Position numbers and translations under genes: made by a program
Notes under the pieces: model-generated
Database searches by the model: none
Seen by the model: only the letters and a program-made list of their open reading frames with translations
What the model was told of the DNA's origin: nothing
DNA from: Bacillota bacterium
GTDB lineage: Bacteria > Bacillota > Clostridia > Peptostreptococcales > Anaerovoracaceae
Reading direction: 5' to 3'
Assembly (NCBI GenBank): GCA_028724585.1
Contig: JAQYCQ010000019.1
Span: 62,001 to 126,000, forward strand
DNA length: 64,000 bases
In this document: in pieces, positions 18,481 through 26,872 of the stretch
How the letters are laid out: each line of letters opens with the position of its first letter
How positions within the stretch are numbered: position 1 is the first letter of the stretch

Positions 18481-18570
18481 CTGCGGCGGGCTCGGTCCGT
18501 AACACTATGTCCTCGCCCGCCTGAAACGAGCCCGCTGCTAGGCATGATCCAGCCGGGCTCGACCGCGGGA
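18481..18570. other. GC-rich block with repeated inverted segments
   Basis: In an AT-rich setting, this stretch holds GCGGGCTCG near 18485, its complement CGAGCCCGC near 18528 and a third related copy CCGGGCTCG near 18554. It also has GGCGGGC/GCCCGCC. It could fold into alternative stems. No ORF or known RNA was recognised. Confidence 0.4.
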
Positions 18571-18624
18571 AAAGAGGATGATAAGATTAATTTTAAAAAT
18601 TATTAAAAAATATTTAAAATAGTG

Positions 18625-18653
18625 TTGACACTATCGAGATCCTTTGCTATTAT
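18625..18653 (+). promoter_or_regulatory. Promoter of tRNA-Lys
   Basis: TTGACA (18625-18630) and TATTAT (18648-18653) with an upstream TG (extended -10), 17-bp spacing, 40 bp before the tRNA. Confidence 0.85.
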
Positions 18654-18693
18654 AAACAAGTCGCAAAGATAAAGCGAACGAAAACAAAGACAT

Positions 18694-18769
18694 GCACCAT
18701 TAGCTCAGCTGGGAGAGCACCTGACTCTTAATCAGGGTGTCCAGGGTTCGAACCCCTGATGGTGTACCA
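18694..18769 (+). tRNA. tRNA-Lys (anticodon CTT)
   Basis: 76 nt including an encoded CCA. The cloverleaf is complete: acceptor GCACCAT with ATGGTGT (first pair G-U), D-arm with AGCTCAGCTGGGAGAGC, anticodon stem CCTGA/TCAGG around loop CTCTTAA, and T-arm with GGTTCGAACCC. The CTT anticodon reads AAG lysine codons. A promoter and a terminator flank it, so it is a single-gene transcript. Confidence 0.97.
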
Positions 18770-18776
18770 GATTTTA

Positions 18777-18805
18777 AACCCCGAGACTTCGGTTTCGGGG
18801 TTTTT
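18777..18805 (+). terminator. Terminator of tRNA-Lys
   Basis: AACCCCGA / TCGGGGTT stem followed by TTTTT, 8 bp after the CCA end. Confidence 0.9.
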
Positions 18806-18865
18806 CGTTGTGCAAGACTTTCCGGCTGTTTTCATACTCATAAAAAGCGGACTCCCGGAGGGTCC

Positions 18866-18880
18866 GTCGGCGGAGCCGTC
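18866..18880. repeat. Mini-hairpin, GGA triloop (one mismatch)
   Basis: GTCGGC-GGA-GCCGTC, one mismatched pair in a 6-bp stem. Confidence 0.45.
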
Positions 18881-18893
18881 GCAGCAGCAAGAA

Positions 18894-18941
18894 AAAGCAT
18901 GAGACCGCGGGAGGGATTCATTCCCCGCGGTCTCATGCTTT
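18894..18941. repeat. Long perfect hairpin
   Basis: An 18-bp perfect inverted repeat (core ATGAGACCGCGGG) with a 12-nt loop. Flanking GCAGCAGCAAG and TTGTGCTGC extend it imperfectly. It lies about 90 bp after the tRNA-Lys terminator; the T-rich stretch that follows is broken. Confidence 0.7.
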
Positions 18942-19203
18942 GTTGTGCTGCTTTGTTTTTATCTATGAGGTATCATAACATCCTTAGTACACTTTTAATT
19001 GCTATGCTTATTATAGCATCTTATATTTATTCGTTAAGCCTCATATCGAATGTATTTCGCTGTAGATTGTTCTTAATTAGGTATTTTGTATTAATGTATG
19101 CGAAGCATCCTATCTGCGCGTCATCCTGATGCAGTGATTGGCCAGCCAGCGGCTGCGGAGCCGTCGCAGCACACAATTTTCAGATTTTCTTTTCTGATCT
19201 CCT

Positions 19204-19227
19204 CATATGGGTACATATGGGTATAAT
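19204..19227 (+). promoter_or_regulatory. Tandem 10-bp repeat overlapping a -10 box
   Basis: CATATGGGTA occurs twice head to tail (19204-19223), and the second copy runs into TATAAT (19222-19227). No good -35 box was seen. This could be an activator-dependent promoter for the 76-aa gene. Confidence 0.4.
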
Positions 19228-19304
19228 TAAAACGTAATATTTGATCGAAAATCTTTGCCGGGCGGCACTGCGCGCCGGTGAAACAAAAAGAAAGGGAAAT
19301 TGAT

Positions 19305-19535
19305 ATGGCTTTTAATCCAATGCAGCTCATGGGCCTCAAGCAGAGGGCCGGTATATTTAAAAATCAGCACCCGAAGATCATCGACTTCTTCAAGAAGATC
19401 TACAAGGATGTCGACGAGGGTACTATGATCGAGATCAAGATCACTACTTCCAACGGCAAGGAGCATGCCTGCGGCATGAAGGTCACTGCCGACGATATGG
19501 AAACCTACAGGCAGCTTTTAAGCCTCAAAAAATAG
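19305..19535 (+). CDS. Conserved small protein of unknown function
   Basis: 76 aa, starting at the ATG at 19305 with AAAGGGAAA upstream. It begins MAFNPMQLMGLKQRAGIFKN, then HPKIIDFFKKIYKDV, and ends in a strand-helix segment KVTADDMETYRQLLSLKK. It is soluble and helical in character. Similar short proteins starting MAFNPMQLM are familiar from Clostridia, but no function is known to me. It is the only rightward protein gene between tRNA-Lys and the origin, and converges on rsmG. Confidence 0.75.
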   Translation: MAFNPMQLMGLKQRAGIFKNQHPKIIDFFKKIYKDVDEGTMIEIKITTSNGKEHACGMKVTADDMETYRQLLSLKK

Positions 19536-19565
19536 AAATACCGCCGCATCAGGCGATGCAGCGGT
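19527..19565. terminator. Hairpin between the 76-aa gene and rsmG
   Basis: ACCGCCGCATC / GATGCAGCGGT stem with one mismatch and loop AGGC. On the minus strand it is followed by TATTTCTATTTTTT, so it best serves rsmG; it may also end the rightward transcript. Confidence 0.75.
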
Positions 19566-19587
19566 TTCTGGTCTTGCAATATAATCT

Positions 19588-20292
19588 TTATCTGAGCGGA
19601 TTCCTCTTCGGAGTCCCTGCCTTGCGCGGGTACTTCGAGGGAGTCTGCTTTTCTTTTTTTATGAACAGAAGGGCGTGATCGAGGCCGTAGTTTTTCATCA
19701 GGCCGGAATCGACCGATTCCAGTTTTCCGCCCAGGATCTTTAAAGCATTTACGGCATCGTGAGCTTCTTCAGCGAAGCTGTCTCCCTTATATGAAACGAA
19801 ATAGCCGCCCTTTTTCACGAACGGCAGGCAGTATTCCGCCAGCACATTGAGCTGCGACACGGCTCTGGATACGCACATATCGAACTTTTCGCGATATTCT
19901 TCATCATGTGCCATATCCTCTGCCCTGAAGTGTACAGCCGTCACGTTCCCGAGGCCGAGTTCAGCCGCTATCTCGTTTACTATCTTCACCCGCTTGCCAA
20001 GAGAATCCATGAGCACGAATTCCTTATCCGGGGAGATGACCGCCAGCGGGATGCCCGGAAGGCCGGCTCCTGTCCCGACGTCTATGATCCTGCCGGACTT
20101 ACGGTAGCTGTCAGCGGAGCTGACGGACAGTGAGTCTATTATATTCTTTACCGCGAATCCATCCCTGTCCTTTATGGCTGTGAGATTCACCTTTTCATTG
20201 TATTCCAGCACCAGATCCATGTATTTCTCGAGCTTTTCGGCGGAAGCTTCCAGTCCCGCCGCGCTCAGGTACTTACTCAGTATCTCATTCAT
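19588..20292 (-). CDS. rsmG: 16S rRNA (guanine(527)-N7)-methyltransferase
   Basis: 234 aa. The SAM-binding Rossmann motif [17 protein letters not shown] is at about residues 69-85 and [17 protein letters not shown] near residues 29-45, both typical of RsmG (GidB). It methylates G527 of 16S rRNA. Its start overlaps the mnmG stop by 8 bp, so translation is likely coupled. The C-terminal tail is basic ([15 protein letters not shown]). Confidence 0.96.
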   Translation of the reverse strand: MNEILSKYLSAAGLEASAEKLEKYMDLVLEYNEKVNLTAIKDRDGFAVKNIIDSLSVSSADSYRKSGRIIDVGTGAGLPGIPLAVISPDKEFVLMDSLGKRVKIVNEIAAELGLGNVTAVHFRAEDMAHDEEYREKFDMCVSRAVSQLNVLAEYCLPFVKKGGYFVSYKGDSFAEEAHDAVNALKILGGKLESVDSGLMKNYGLDHALLFIKKEKQTPSKYPRKAGTPKRNPLR

Positions 20293-22198
20293 CGCTATTA
20301 TCTCCGCTGTTTTCCGATGACTTTCCGGCGTATTTCATTCTCTCCAGGTAGATGAGAAGGACATTTATGTCGGCCGGTGAAACTCCTGATATCCTGGATG
20401 CCTGGCCTACTGAGTCAGGGCGTCTCGCTTCCAGCTTTTCCTTGGCTTCGTTCCTTATGCCTTCCAGCGACATATAGTCTATATCCGCCGGGATCTTCCT
20501 GTTTTCCAGGCGTTTGAACTTCTCTATCTGGCGCATCTGCTTCTTGATATAGCCCTCGTACTTGATGTTGACAGCTGCCTGGACCTTGCTGTGGTAGGAG
20601 ATGTCAGGCCTGTCTGTATCTATCTCTGCCAGATTATCGTAATTGACCTCTGGACGCCTGAGCAGCTCGGCCAGACTCACGCTTTCGTTTACCTCAGCGC
20701 TTCCTAATGAAGCAAGGAAAGGATTTACGATCTCCGGCTTTATCTTGGTATCCTTAAGTCTCTTCATCTCTTTTTCGGTATCGCTCTTTATCTGCAGCCA
20801 GCGCTGGTAACGTTCCTCTGTAGCCAGACCTATCTTATATGATTTTTCGGTCAGCCTGTCGCAGGCGTTGTCCTGTCTGAGGGTCAGCCGGTATTCGGCT
20901 CTCGATGTCATCATCCTGTAAGGCTCGTTGGTTCCCTTTGTGACGAGGTCATCTATCAGGACTCCGATATATGCTTCGGAGCGGTCGAGGACGAAAGGCT
21001 CCTCCCCCTTTACCTTCTGAGCTGCGTTTATCCCGGCCATTATACCCTGGGCTGCGGCTTCCTCGTAGCCTGAGCTGCCGTTGGTCTGTCCCGCGAAAAA
21101 GAGGTTTTCTATGATCCTGCTCTCCAGAGAAGTTTTAAGGTCCAGAGGATTTATGCAGTCGTATTCTATGGCGTAGGCAGGCCTCATGATCTCAGCCTTT
21201 TCAAGGCCCGCGATAGAATGGTAGAAGTCACGCTGCACATCCTCGGGAAGGCTTGACGACATGCCCTGGATGTACATTTCTTCTGTGCTCAGACCTTCAG
21301 GCTCTATGAAGAGCTGATGGCGCTTCCTGTCAGGGAATCTGGCTATCTTTGTCTCTATAGACGGGCAGTAGCGCGGGCCTGTTCCCACGATCTCGCCTGT
21401 AAAGAGCGCGGAGCGCTCGAAATTGTCGCGTATTATTTCATGGGTTTTTTCATTGGTATAAGTGAGCCAGCAGTCTATCTGATTTTCTCCCGGGCTTTCG
21501 TTCATGAAAGAGAAAGGGACAGTCGGCTCGTCGCCGTGCTGGACCTGCATCCTGCTGTAATCGATGGACGAAGCCTTTACCCTTGCCGGAGTTCCGGTCT
21601 TGAAACGGCGCAGAGGTATGCCGTGCTTCTTCAGGTTTTCCGAAAGCTGCAGCGAAGGAGCCATGCCGTTAGGGCCCGACATGAAAGAAGATTCGCCGAT
21701 GAAGATCTTGCCGGCCAGGAAGGTTCCTGTCGCTATGATGACGGTCCTGGAGCGGTATACCGCGCCTGTTCTGGTCACAATGCCTCCGACGCGGCCGTCT
21801 TCCACGATGATATCCACTACCTCTGCCTGTTTAAGGTCGAGGTTTGGCGTCCTCTCTATCGTCTTTTTCATTTCTTCATGGTAGCGGCGTTTGTCCGCCT
21901 GGGCGCGCAGCGAGTGTACCGCAGGTCCTTTGGCCGTGTTGAGCATTCGGCTCTGCAGGAATGTCTTGTCTATATTTACTCCCATCTCGCCGCCCAGTGC
22001 GTCTATCTCGCGCACCAGATGGCCCTTGCCTGTGCCGCCTATGGACGGGTTGCACGGCATCATCGCCACCGCTTCCAGAGTTATAGAGAGCATGAGGGTC
22101 TTAAGCCCCATGCGTGCCGGCGCCAGCGCGGCTTCGCATCCGGCGTGCCCGGCTCCAACGACGATCACGTCGTAATTTCCCATTTCGTAAAGATCCAT
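20285..22198 (-). CDS. mnmG: tRNA uridine 5-carboxymethylaminomethyl modification enzyme MnmG
   Basis: 637 aa FAD protein. The dinucleotide site [23 protein letters not shown] is at the N-terminus, [22 protein letters not shown] follows, and the C-terminal helical domain ends with [17 protein letters not shown]. With MnmE it builds the cmnm5 group on U34 of certain tRNAs. The ATG at 22198 is preferred because AGGTGA lies 8 nt upstream; a GTG four codons earlier has no site. It sits 20 bp after mnmE. Confidence 0.97.
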   Translation of the reverse strand: MDLYEMGNYDVIVVGAGHAGCEAALAPARMGLKTLMLSITLEAVAMMPCNPSIGGTGKGHLVREIDALGGEMGVNIDKTFLQSRMLNTAKGPAVHSLRAQADKRRYHEEMKKTIERTPNLDLKQAEVVDIIVEDGRVGGIVTRTGAVYRSRTVIIATGTFLAGKIFIGESSFMSGPNGMAPSLQLSENLKKHGIPLRRFKTGTPARVKASSIDYSRMQVQHGDEPTVPFSFMNESPGENQIDCWLTYTNEKTHEIIRDNFERSALFTGEIVGTGPRYCPSIETKIARFPDRKRHQLFIEPEGLSTEEMYIQGMSSSLPEDVQRDFYHSIAGLEKAEIMRPAYAIEYDCINPLDLKTSLESRIIENLFFAGQTNGSSGYEEAAAQGIMAGINAAQKVKGEEPFVLDRSEAYIGVLIDDLVTKGTNEPYRMMTSRAEYRLTLRQDNACDRLTEKSYKIGLATEERYQRWLQIKSDTEKEMKRLKDTKIKPEIVNPFLASLGSAEVNESVSLAELLRRPEVNYDNLAEIDTDRPDISYHSKVQAAVNIKYEGYIKKQMRQIEKFKRLENRKIPADIDYMSLEGIRNEAKEKLEARRPDSVGQASRISGVSPADINVLLIYLERMKYAGKSSENSGDNSDE

Positions 22199-22218
22199 AA
22201 TCCAAGTCACCTGTGCTG

Positions 22219-23601
22219 TTATTTCCCGAGACAGAATCTCGAAAATATCTCGTTCACTATGTCGTCATTGACCGATTCGCCGGTTATCTCGCCCAGCGTC
22301 ATCCATGCCGAACGTATATCGCTCTCGGCAAAATCGAGCGCTTCCCCGTGTGACAGCATGTTTTTCGCGTCAGAGAGCGACTTCATCGATTCCTTCATCA
22401 GCTCTTCATGGCGCGCGTCCGCCACCATTATATCCTGACTCATGCTGACCTGACCGCCGTAGACGATCTTTTTTATCTCTTCGATAAGATCCTTTATACC
22501 GTCCCCGTTTATCGCTGAGATCTCAACGACCGGCGTGCTTTCCGCAAGCCCTGTCTCCGCCAGTATCCCCGCCGGGTCCAGCTTCCGCGGAAGGTCCGAT
22601 TTGTTGAGGACCGCTATACAGCGCCTTTCTCCGATCATGGAGATGACCTCGCGGTCTTCTTCCATCAGGTCGCCCGACGAATCCAGCATGAGGATGACTA
22701 TATCCGAAGAATCTATGGCGCCGCGGCTCTTCTCTATGCCTATCCGCTCTATCTGGTCTCCTGATTCCCTGATGCCGGCCGTATCCGTGATCTTGACCGG
22801 AATGCCGCCAAGGTCCGCGTATTCCTCTATCGTATCCCTGGTCGTGCCCGGAATATCAGTCACTATGGCGCGTTCCTCCCTGAGAAGCGCGTTCATCAAG
22901 GAAGATTTTCCGGTGTTAGGCCTTCCGGCCAGCGCTATCCTGCAGCCGTCCCTGAAGACCCTGCCCGTAGACGCCGTATCCGCCATAGCCTTTATTTCTC
23001 CGTGGATCCTGTCTATAGCCGAAATGATATCGCCGTTTCCCATCTCCTCCAGATCCTCGTCCGGATACTCTATCCTTACAGCTATCTCGGAAACCAGATC
23101 CGCCATTTCATGCCTGATGGAGCTTATCCTGGACGAAAGCCTGCCTGAAAGCTGCGATACAGCCGCCGCGCTTCCCGCCTGTGATCTGGCCCTCACGACA
23201 TCTATGACCGCCTCTGCCTGGGAGAGGTCTATCCTCCCGTTAAGGAAAGCGCGCTTGGTGAACTCTCCCCTGTCTGCCGGGCCCGCTCCGCGTTCCAGCA
23301 CGAGGGAAAGTATCTGCCTGAGAGTAACCGGAGACCCGTGGCACTGTATCTCCACGACGTCCTCGCCGGTATATGTGTGAGGCGCCTTCATATACACTAC
23401 CATAGCCTCGTCTATGATCCGGCTGCCGTCCGAAATATATCCGTATATCATCCTGCGCGGGTCAGGATCCGTGAGCTTTTTTCCCGATTTATAGCGGAAT
23501 ACGTCTGTCAGGATCTTGAAGGAATCAGGTCCGCTTATCCTTATGACCCCTATTCCCGCTTCGCCGGCCGCAGTCGCCGCCGCTGCAATAGTATCGTACA
23601 T
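22219..23601 (-). CDS. mnmE: tRNA modification GTPase MnmE
   Basis: 460 aa. An N-terminal tetrahydrofolate-binding domain ([20 protein letters not shown]) is followed by a helical domain with an inserted GTPase: G1 [16 protein letters not shown]3 DTAGIRES, G4 NKSD. The C-terminus ends FSRFCLGK, the family's conserved cysteine motif. It works with MnmG on tRNA U34. GGAGG precedes the ATG closely. A terminator separates it from jag upstream, so a local promoter is likely. Confidence 0.97.
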   Translation of the reverse strand: MYDTIAAAATAAGEAGIGVIRISGPDSFKILTDVFRYKSGKKLTDPDPRRMIYGYISDGSRIIDEAMVVYMKAPHTYTGEDVVEIQCHGSPVTLRQILSLVLERGAGPADRGEFTKRAFLNGRIDLSQAEAVIDVVRARSQAGSAAAVSQLSGRLSSRISSIRHEMADLVSEIAVRIEYPDEDLEEMGNGDIISAIDRIHGEIKAMADTASTGRVFRDGCRIALAGRPNTGKSSLMNALLREERAIVTDIPGTTRDTIEEYADLGGIPVKITDTAGIRESGDQIERIGIEKSRGAIDSSDIVILMLDSSGDLMEEDREVISMIGERRCIAVLNKSDLPRKLDPAGILAETGLAESTPVVEISAINGDGIKDLIEEIKKIVYGGQVSMSQDIMVADARHEELMKESMKSLSDAKNMLSHGEALDFAESDIRSAWMTLGEITGESVNDDIVNEIFSRFCLGK

Positions 23602-23613
23602 ATCTCAGCCTCC

Positions 23614-23628
23614 GCGGGCTCCGCCCGC
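23614..23628. repeat. Mini-hairpin, TCC triloop
   Basis: GCGGGC-TCC-GCCCGC, perfect. It sits directly between the jag terminator T-run and the mnmE ribosome-binding site. Confidence 0.75.
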
Positions 23629-23668
23629 AAAAAAACGGTCTCCTGTCATGATGATTGGAGACCGTTTT
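23629..23668 (-). terminator. Terminator after jag
   Basis: Minus strand: AAAACGGTCTCC / GGAGACCGTTTT 12-bp stem with a 13-nt loop and a seven-T run. Confidence 0.92.
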
Positions 23669-23676
23669 GAAATATC

Positions 23677-24708
23677 CTATTTCTTTAATTCTATTACTAC
23701 TCTTCTTGAAGGTTCGACACCCTCGCTTCTAGTCATGACTCTAGGGTCAGACTGAAGAGCTGAGTGTATGACCTTGCGCTCGTAAGGGTTCATAGGCTCG
23801 AGCCTCTGGTTTCTGCCAGATTTTACTGCCTTATCAGCTACCTTGTGAGCGAGCTGCTGAAGAGTCTTTTCTCTCTTTTCTCTGTAATGCTCTGCGTTTA
23901 CAAGAACACGGATATGTTTGTCTGAGTTCTTGTTTTCTACGATGCTGGCGAGATACTGCACAGAATCGAGAGTCTGTCCTCTCTTTCCTATGAGTGTGCC
24001 GACTTCGCTTCCTGAGAGATTTATGTAGAGAACGTCATCTATCATAGAGCCGTGAGCTTCAGCCTTGATCTCCATCTGCTGTATGATCTTCCTTACGAAA
24101 TCAACAGCGTAAGAGTCGTCAGCAGGTACAGCGTCTGTGTCTTCTTCTGTTACAGTAAACTTGGTGTGCATTTCCTCCACGTCTCTGTCCCAGTTCCTGC
24201 TCTGGCTTCTTCTTTCCTGGCGTCTGCCGTTTTCGCGGTCACGGTCTCTTCTGTCCTGACGGCGCTGCTGGCTTCTCTCGCCAGATCCGCTGAAGCTTCT
24301 GCTTTCCTCTGCCTGTTCTTCTTTATCGTCGGAAGCGTTGTTGCGCGGATCCGGAACTACATATGTGCTGTTTCCGAATACGTTGAGCTCTTTCTTTTCG
24401 GCAGTTTCCTTTTTTTCAGGTACAGCAGGCTTTTCAGGTCTTTCTGTCCTTTCATTTTTTCTGCCGGAGAAGCGCTTTTCTTCCGTTTCCCTGACCTCAG
24501 GTTCAGGAGTTGGCTCCGGAACAGGCTTCGGTTCAGGCTTCTTAGTAACGCGAACCTTTGCCAGCTTCTTGTGGATCCCGAAGAATCCCTTAGAAGGCTG
24601 CTCCAGCACCTCGACTTCTACCTGGTCGCGGGTGAGCTTCATGTCCTTCAGGGCAAGTTCGACAGCGGCATCTATGCTGTCTCCCCATTTTTCAACCTTA
24701 TCTGACAT
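23677..24708 (-). CDS. khpB: RNA-binding protein Jag/KhpB
   Basis: 343 aa with the three Jag parts: an N-terminal Jag_N domain (residues about 4-52, GKS-like KGFFGIHKKLAKVRV), a long charged linker, a KH domain with LIGKRGQTLDSVQYLASIV, and a C-terminal R3H domain with RNQRLEPMNPYERKVIHSAL. KhpB binds RNA with KhpA and affects envelope growth in other Gram-positives. The linker (about residues 53-190) is unusually long and rich in Pro/Glu/Arg. It follows yidC in the normal order. Confidence 0.94.
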   Translation of the reverse strand: MSDKVEKWGDSIDAAVELALKDMKLTRDQVEVEVLEQPSKGFFGIHKKLAKVRVTKKPEPKPVPEPTPEPEVRETEEKRFSGRKNERTERPEKPAVPEKKETAEKKELNVFGNSTYVVPDPRNNASDDKEEQAEESRSFSGSGERSQQRRQDRRDRDRENGRRQERRSQSRNWDRDVEEMHTKFTVTEEDTDAVPADDSYAVDFVRKIIQQMEIKAEAHGSMIDDVLYINLSGSEVGTLIGKRGQTLDSVQYLASIVENKNSDKHIRVLVNAEHYREKREKTLQQLAHKVADKAVKSGRNQRLEPMNPYERKVIHSALQSDPRVMTRSEGVEPSRRVVIELKK

Positions 24709-24789
24709 TATTTATAAGATTCCTCCATCATTATCATTTAAAAACAGCTGATCAGCAGCTGTTCAGGAATTTCACTGCTGTCAGGCTGC

Positions 24790-25545
24790 TTAAACTGTGG
24801 TCTGTTTCTTTCTCTTATGAGTCTGCTTAAGCTTTCTGCTTTCTCTCTGCTTGATAGCTTCCCTTTCTTTTCTCCTGGCGTCATGCCATCTCGTGATCCT
24901 GATCTGGAAGATCTGGAAGATATAGCTGACTATCCAGTAGATAGATACACCTGACGGAAGCGTAAGGGCCATCCAGCCTATCATTATAGGCATGAAATAT
25001 CTCATTGCCTTCATGGACGCGCCTGCTCCGCCGGACATGGCCTGCGGGTTTGCACTGATCGCCATAGTAAATCTCATAGAGATGTACGTAGCGAGACCTG
25101 CTATGATCGGGAGCAGATACATCTGATCCGGCTGGCAGAGGTCTTTTACCCAGAGGAATGACTGGTGGACCGCCATGACCATAGTGCTGTCTTCGCCTAT
25201 GTACTTGAGCGGGTTATTGAGAAGTCCGAAAAGTCCCCAGATGATAGGGAGCTGTATCAGGAGAGGCAGGCATCCCATAGCCGGGTGGATCTTGTGTTTT
25301 TCGTAAAGATCCTGCATGGCCTCGTTCATCTTCTCCGGATTGCCGGCGTACATAGTCTGGATTTCCTTAATTTTAGGCTGGACTTCCATCATCTGCTGGC
25401 TGCTTCTCATCTGAGCCGCGTAGAGAGGAAGTATGATGAGTCTTATTATCACTGTAAATATGATGATAGTAAGACCGTAATTGCCCAGAAGGCCGTAGAG
25501 CGCCTTGAGGACATAGCCAAGCGGAATGGCTAAAAATTTCGTCAT
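24790..25545 (-). CDS. yidC: Membrane protein insertase YidC
   Basis: 251 aa with five hydrophobic segments and the YidC/Oxa1 motifs: YGLTIIIFTVIIRLIILPLY early, then MGCLPLLIQLPIIWGLFGLL. It has the positively charged C-terminal tail (KQRESRKLKQTHKRKK) that can touch ribosomes. No lipobox is visible at the N-terminus, unlike SpoIIIJ of Bacillus. GGAGGA lies 9 nt before the ATG. It inserts membrane proteins alone or with SecYEG. Confidence 0.96.
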   Translation of the reverse strand: MTKFLAIPLGYVLKALYGLLGNYGLTIIIFTVIIRLIILPLYAAQMRSSQQMMEVQPKIKEIQTMYAGNPEKMNEAMQDLYEKHKIHPAMGCLPLLIQLPIIWGLFGLLNNPLKYIGEDSTMVMAVHQSFLWVKDLCQPDQMYLLPIIAGLATYISMRFTMAISANPQAMSGGAGASMKAMRYFMPIMIGWMALTLPSGVSIYWIVSYIFQIFQIRITRWHDARRKEREAIKQRESRKLKQTHKRKKQTTV

Positions 25546-25592
25546 TAAAAATTATCCTCCAAGTTTTATTATTCAAGGGGATCATTCCATCC

Positions 25593-25826
25593 TCATGGTA
25601 CCGGGTCATATCCTCCCGGATGAAACGGATGGCATTTTAAAATTCTTCTTATGCCGAGAGCACTTCCCTTAAACGGACCGTATTTCTGTACAGCCTGTAT
25701 AAAATATGTGGAGCATGTAGGTATGAACCTGCATTTGCCCGGCAGCATAAGAGGTGAAATACATATCTGATAACCTCTTATTAAAGATATTATTACTATA
25801 GAAAGAATATCGTTAATGGTTTTCAA
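25593..25826 (-). CDS. yidD: Membrane protein insertion efficiency factor YidD
   Basis: 77 aa with the YidD signature: [25 protein letters not shown] (cysteines kept) and the C-terminal [14 protein letters not shown]. Its start overlaps the rnpA stop region by 14 bp. It is thought to help YidC at the membrane face. Confidence 0.95.
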   Translation of the reverse strand: MKTINDILSIVIISLIRGYQICISPLMLPGKCRFIPTCSTYFIQAVQKYGPFKGSALGIRRILKCHPFHPGGYDPVP

Positions 25827-26172
25827 CTGCAGTCACCTTTTTTCTGATCTTTAACTTTTTAAAGGCGGTTTCGATAGATTTTTTCACATCCGCGCATTTC
25901 CTGTCATTGATCGTTTTTCTTGCGATAAAAATGATATCATACCCTGTTTCGAGTTCACCGATCTGCCTTACGCTCTCGCGCATTAGCCTTCTCGCTCTGT
26001 TTCTGCGTACGCTGTTTCCAACCTTGCGGCTGGCTAACCAGGCCACCCTGTTGTAGTCGAGTCCGTTGCGGCAGCAGAATACTACAACGTACCTGCTCCC
26101 CGTAGACTTTCCGCGCTTATATACCCTTTTGAAATCCTCGTCTCTTCTAAGTACATATTTGCTAAGCATCAA
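25813..26172 (-). CDS. rnpA: Ribonuclease P protein component
   Basis: 119 aa, basic. The RNR motif appears as [18 protein letters not shown], with the N-terminal [16 protein letters not shown]. It binds the RNase P RNA for 5' maturation of tRNAs. It follows rpmH on the same strand and overlaps yidD. The second Met of the MML start could also be used. Confidence 0.96.
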   Translation of the reverse strand: MMLSKYVLRRDEDFKRVYKRGKSTGSRYVVVFCCRNGLDYNRVAWLASRKVGNSVRRNRARRLMRESVRQIGELETGYDIIFIARKTINDRKCADVKKSIETAFKKLKIRKKVTAVENH

Positions 26173-26265
26173 AACACATCCTTATGCCGGATCGTTCGCA
26201 GCGGCTGTCTCCTGATGTAATCAACACGGTTCGGCCCGAATGATCATTAACTATATCTGATAATG

Positions 26266-26292
26266 AAAAAAAGACCACTAAACGCGGTCTTA
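26266..26292 (-). terminator. Hairpin after rpmH
   Basis: Minus strand: AAGACC / GGTCTT with a 9-nt loop and a run of T. It begins at the rpmH stop codon. It probably reduces rnpA expression relative to rpmH. Confidence 0.8.
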
Positions 26293-26424
26293 AGCTGAAA
26301 GGGACTTTCTACCTCTCTGTCTTCTTCTTTTGAGTACGTTGCGTCCGTTCTTCGTGCTCATTCTCTTTCTGAAGCCATGTTCCTTTTTTCTCTGTCTTAC
26401 CTTAGGCTGATAAGTCTGTTTCAT
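26290..26424 (-). CDS. rpmH: 50S ribosomal protein L34
   Basis: 44 aa, the standard length: begins [20 protein letters not shown] and ends [11 protein letters not shown]. It is too short for most ORF scans but unmistakable. GGGAGG lies upstream of the ATG. First gene of the leftward block at the origin. Confidence 0.98.
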   Translation of the reverse strand: MKQTYQPKVRQRKKEHGFRKRMSTKNGRNVLKRRRQRGRKSLSA

Positions 26425-26526
26425 AATTTACACCTCCCGAATGCGTTTAACAAAACGCTGAAATCTCCGCGCTGTCAGGCGGCAGTGTTTTCGATTTACC
26501 GTAAACCAGTGTATAATCGCCTGTTC

Positions 26527-26555
26527 ATTATAACTGCGCTGATAATCCGTGTCAA
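26527..26555 (-). promoter_or_regulatory. Promoter of rpmH and followers
   Basis: TTGACA (26550-26555) and TATAAT (26527-26532) on the minus strand, 17-bp spacing: a full consensus match. Confidence 0.92.
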
Positions 26556-26694
26556 TGAATAAATATCCCTTATAAAGATAAAAAAATCAACCCGCAGGGA
26601 AATTTCCGGTGTAAAATATCAGTCCGGACAGGATTTTTGACATATCCACACGATGTTGACAAAAATCCTGTGGATATTTTCAGAATTGTGGATT

Positions 26695-26718
26695 ATTTTG
26701 GACTCGCAAGTCCAAAAT
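26695..26718. repeat. Inverted repeat upstream of dnaA
   Basis: ATTTTGGACT-CGCA-AGTCCAAAAT, a perfect 10-bp stem, between DnaA boxes and the dnaA -35 box. It may be a protein-binding site. Confidence 0.55.
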
Positions 26719-26729
26719 CCTATAAATGC

Positions 26730-26759
26730 TTGTTATACGGGCTGTGAGAATGCTATAAT
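26730..26759 (+). promoter_or_regulatory. Promoter of dnaA
   Basis: TTGTTA (26730-26735) and TATAAT (26754-26759), 18-bp spacing with TG one base before the -10. A perfect DnaA box lies 4 bp downstream of the -10, over the likely transcription start, which suits autorepression. Confidence 0.75.
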
Positions 26760-26808
26760 CGTTGTGGATAAATGGTGCATAAGTCAAAAACGCTATGCAG
26801 TTTGACTA

Positions 26809-26832
26809 CCGCAGCAGCGGAGAGAGCTGCGG
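26809..26832 (+). repeat. Hairpin in the dnaA leader
   Basis: CCGCAGC / GCTGCGG 7-bp stem with a 10-nt loop, 40 bp before the dnaA start. Confidence 0.45.
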
Positions 26833-26872
26833 AGATTATTGCACCTGATTTTTTTTATTGTAGGGATTCAAG

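Larger units (their letters stand above)
18770..19304. other. Intergenic region after tRNA-Lys
   Basis: It contains the tRNA terminator, a long perfect hairpin (18894-18941), two copies of a GCGGAGCCGTCGCAGCA segment (18871 and 19155 areas) and a tandem repeat before the 76-aa gene. ORFs crossing it have no coding character. The middle (about 18960-19110) is AT-rich with nothing recognisable. Confidence 0.6.
26425..26872. other. rpmH-dnaA intergenic region, left part of the origin
   Basis: Divergent promoters for rpmH and dnaA, DnaA-box-like sites at 26642 (ATATCCACA), 26669 (TGTGGATAT), 26687 (TGTGGATTA) and a perfect TGTGGATAA at 26763, a 10-bp inverted repeat at 26695-26718 and a hairpin at 26809-26832. 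It corresponds to the incAB part of a bipartite origin and to dnaA autoregulation. Confidence 0.8.

Noticed and set aside
18737..19129. 130-codon plus-strand ORF starting inside tRNA-Lys
   Set aside because: It overlaps the tRNA and its terminator and crosses the long hairpin; no coding signs.
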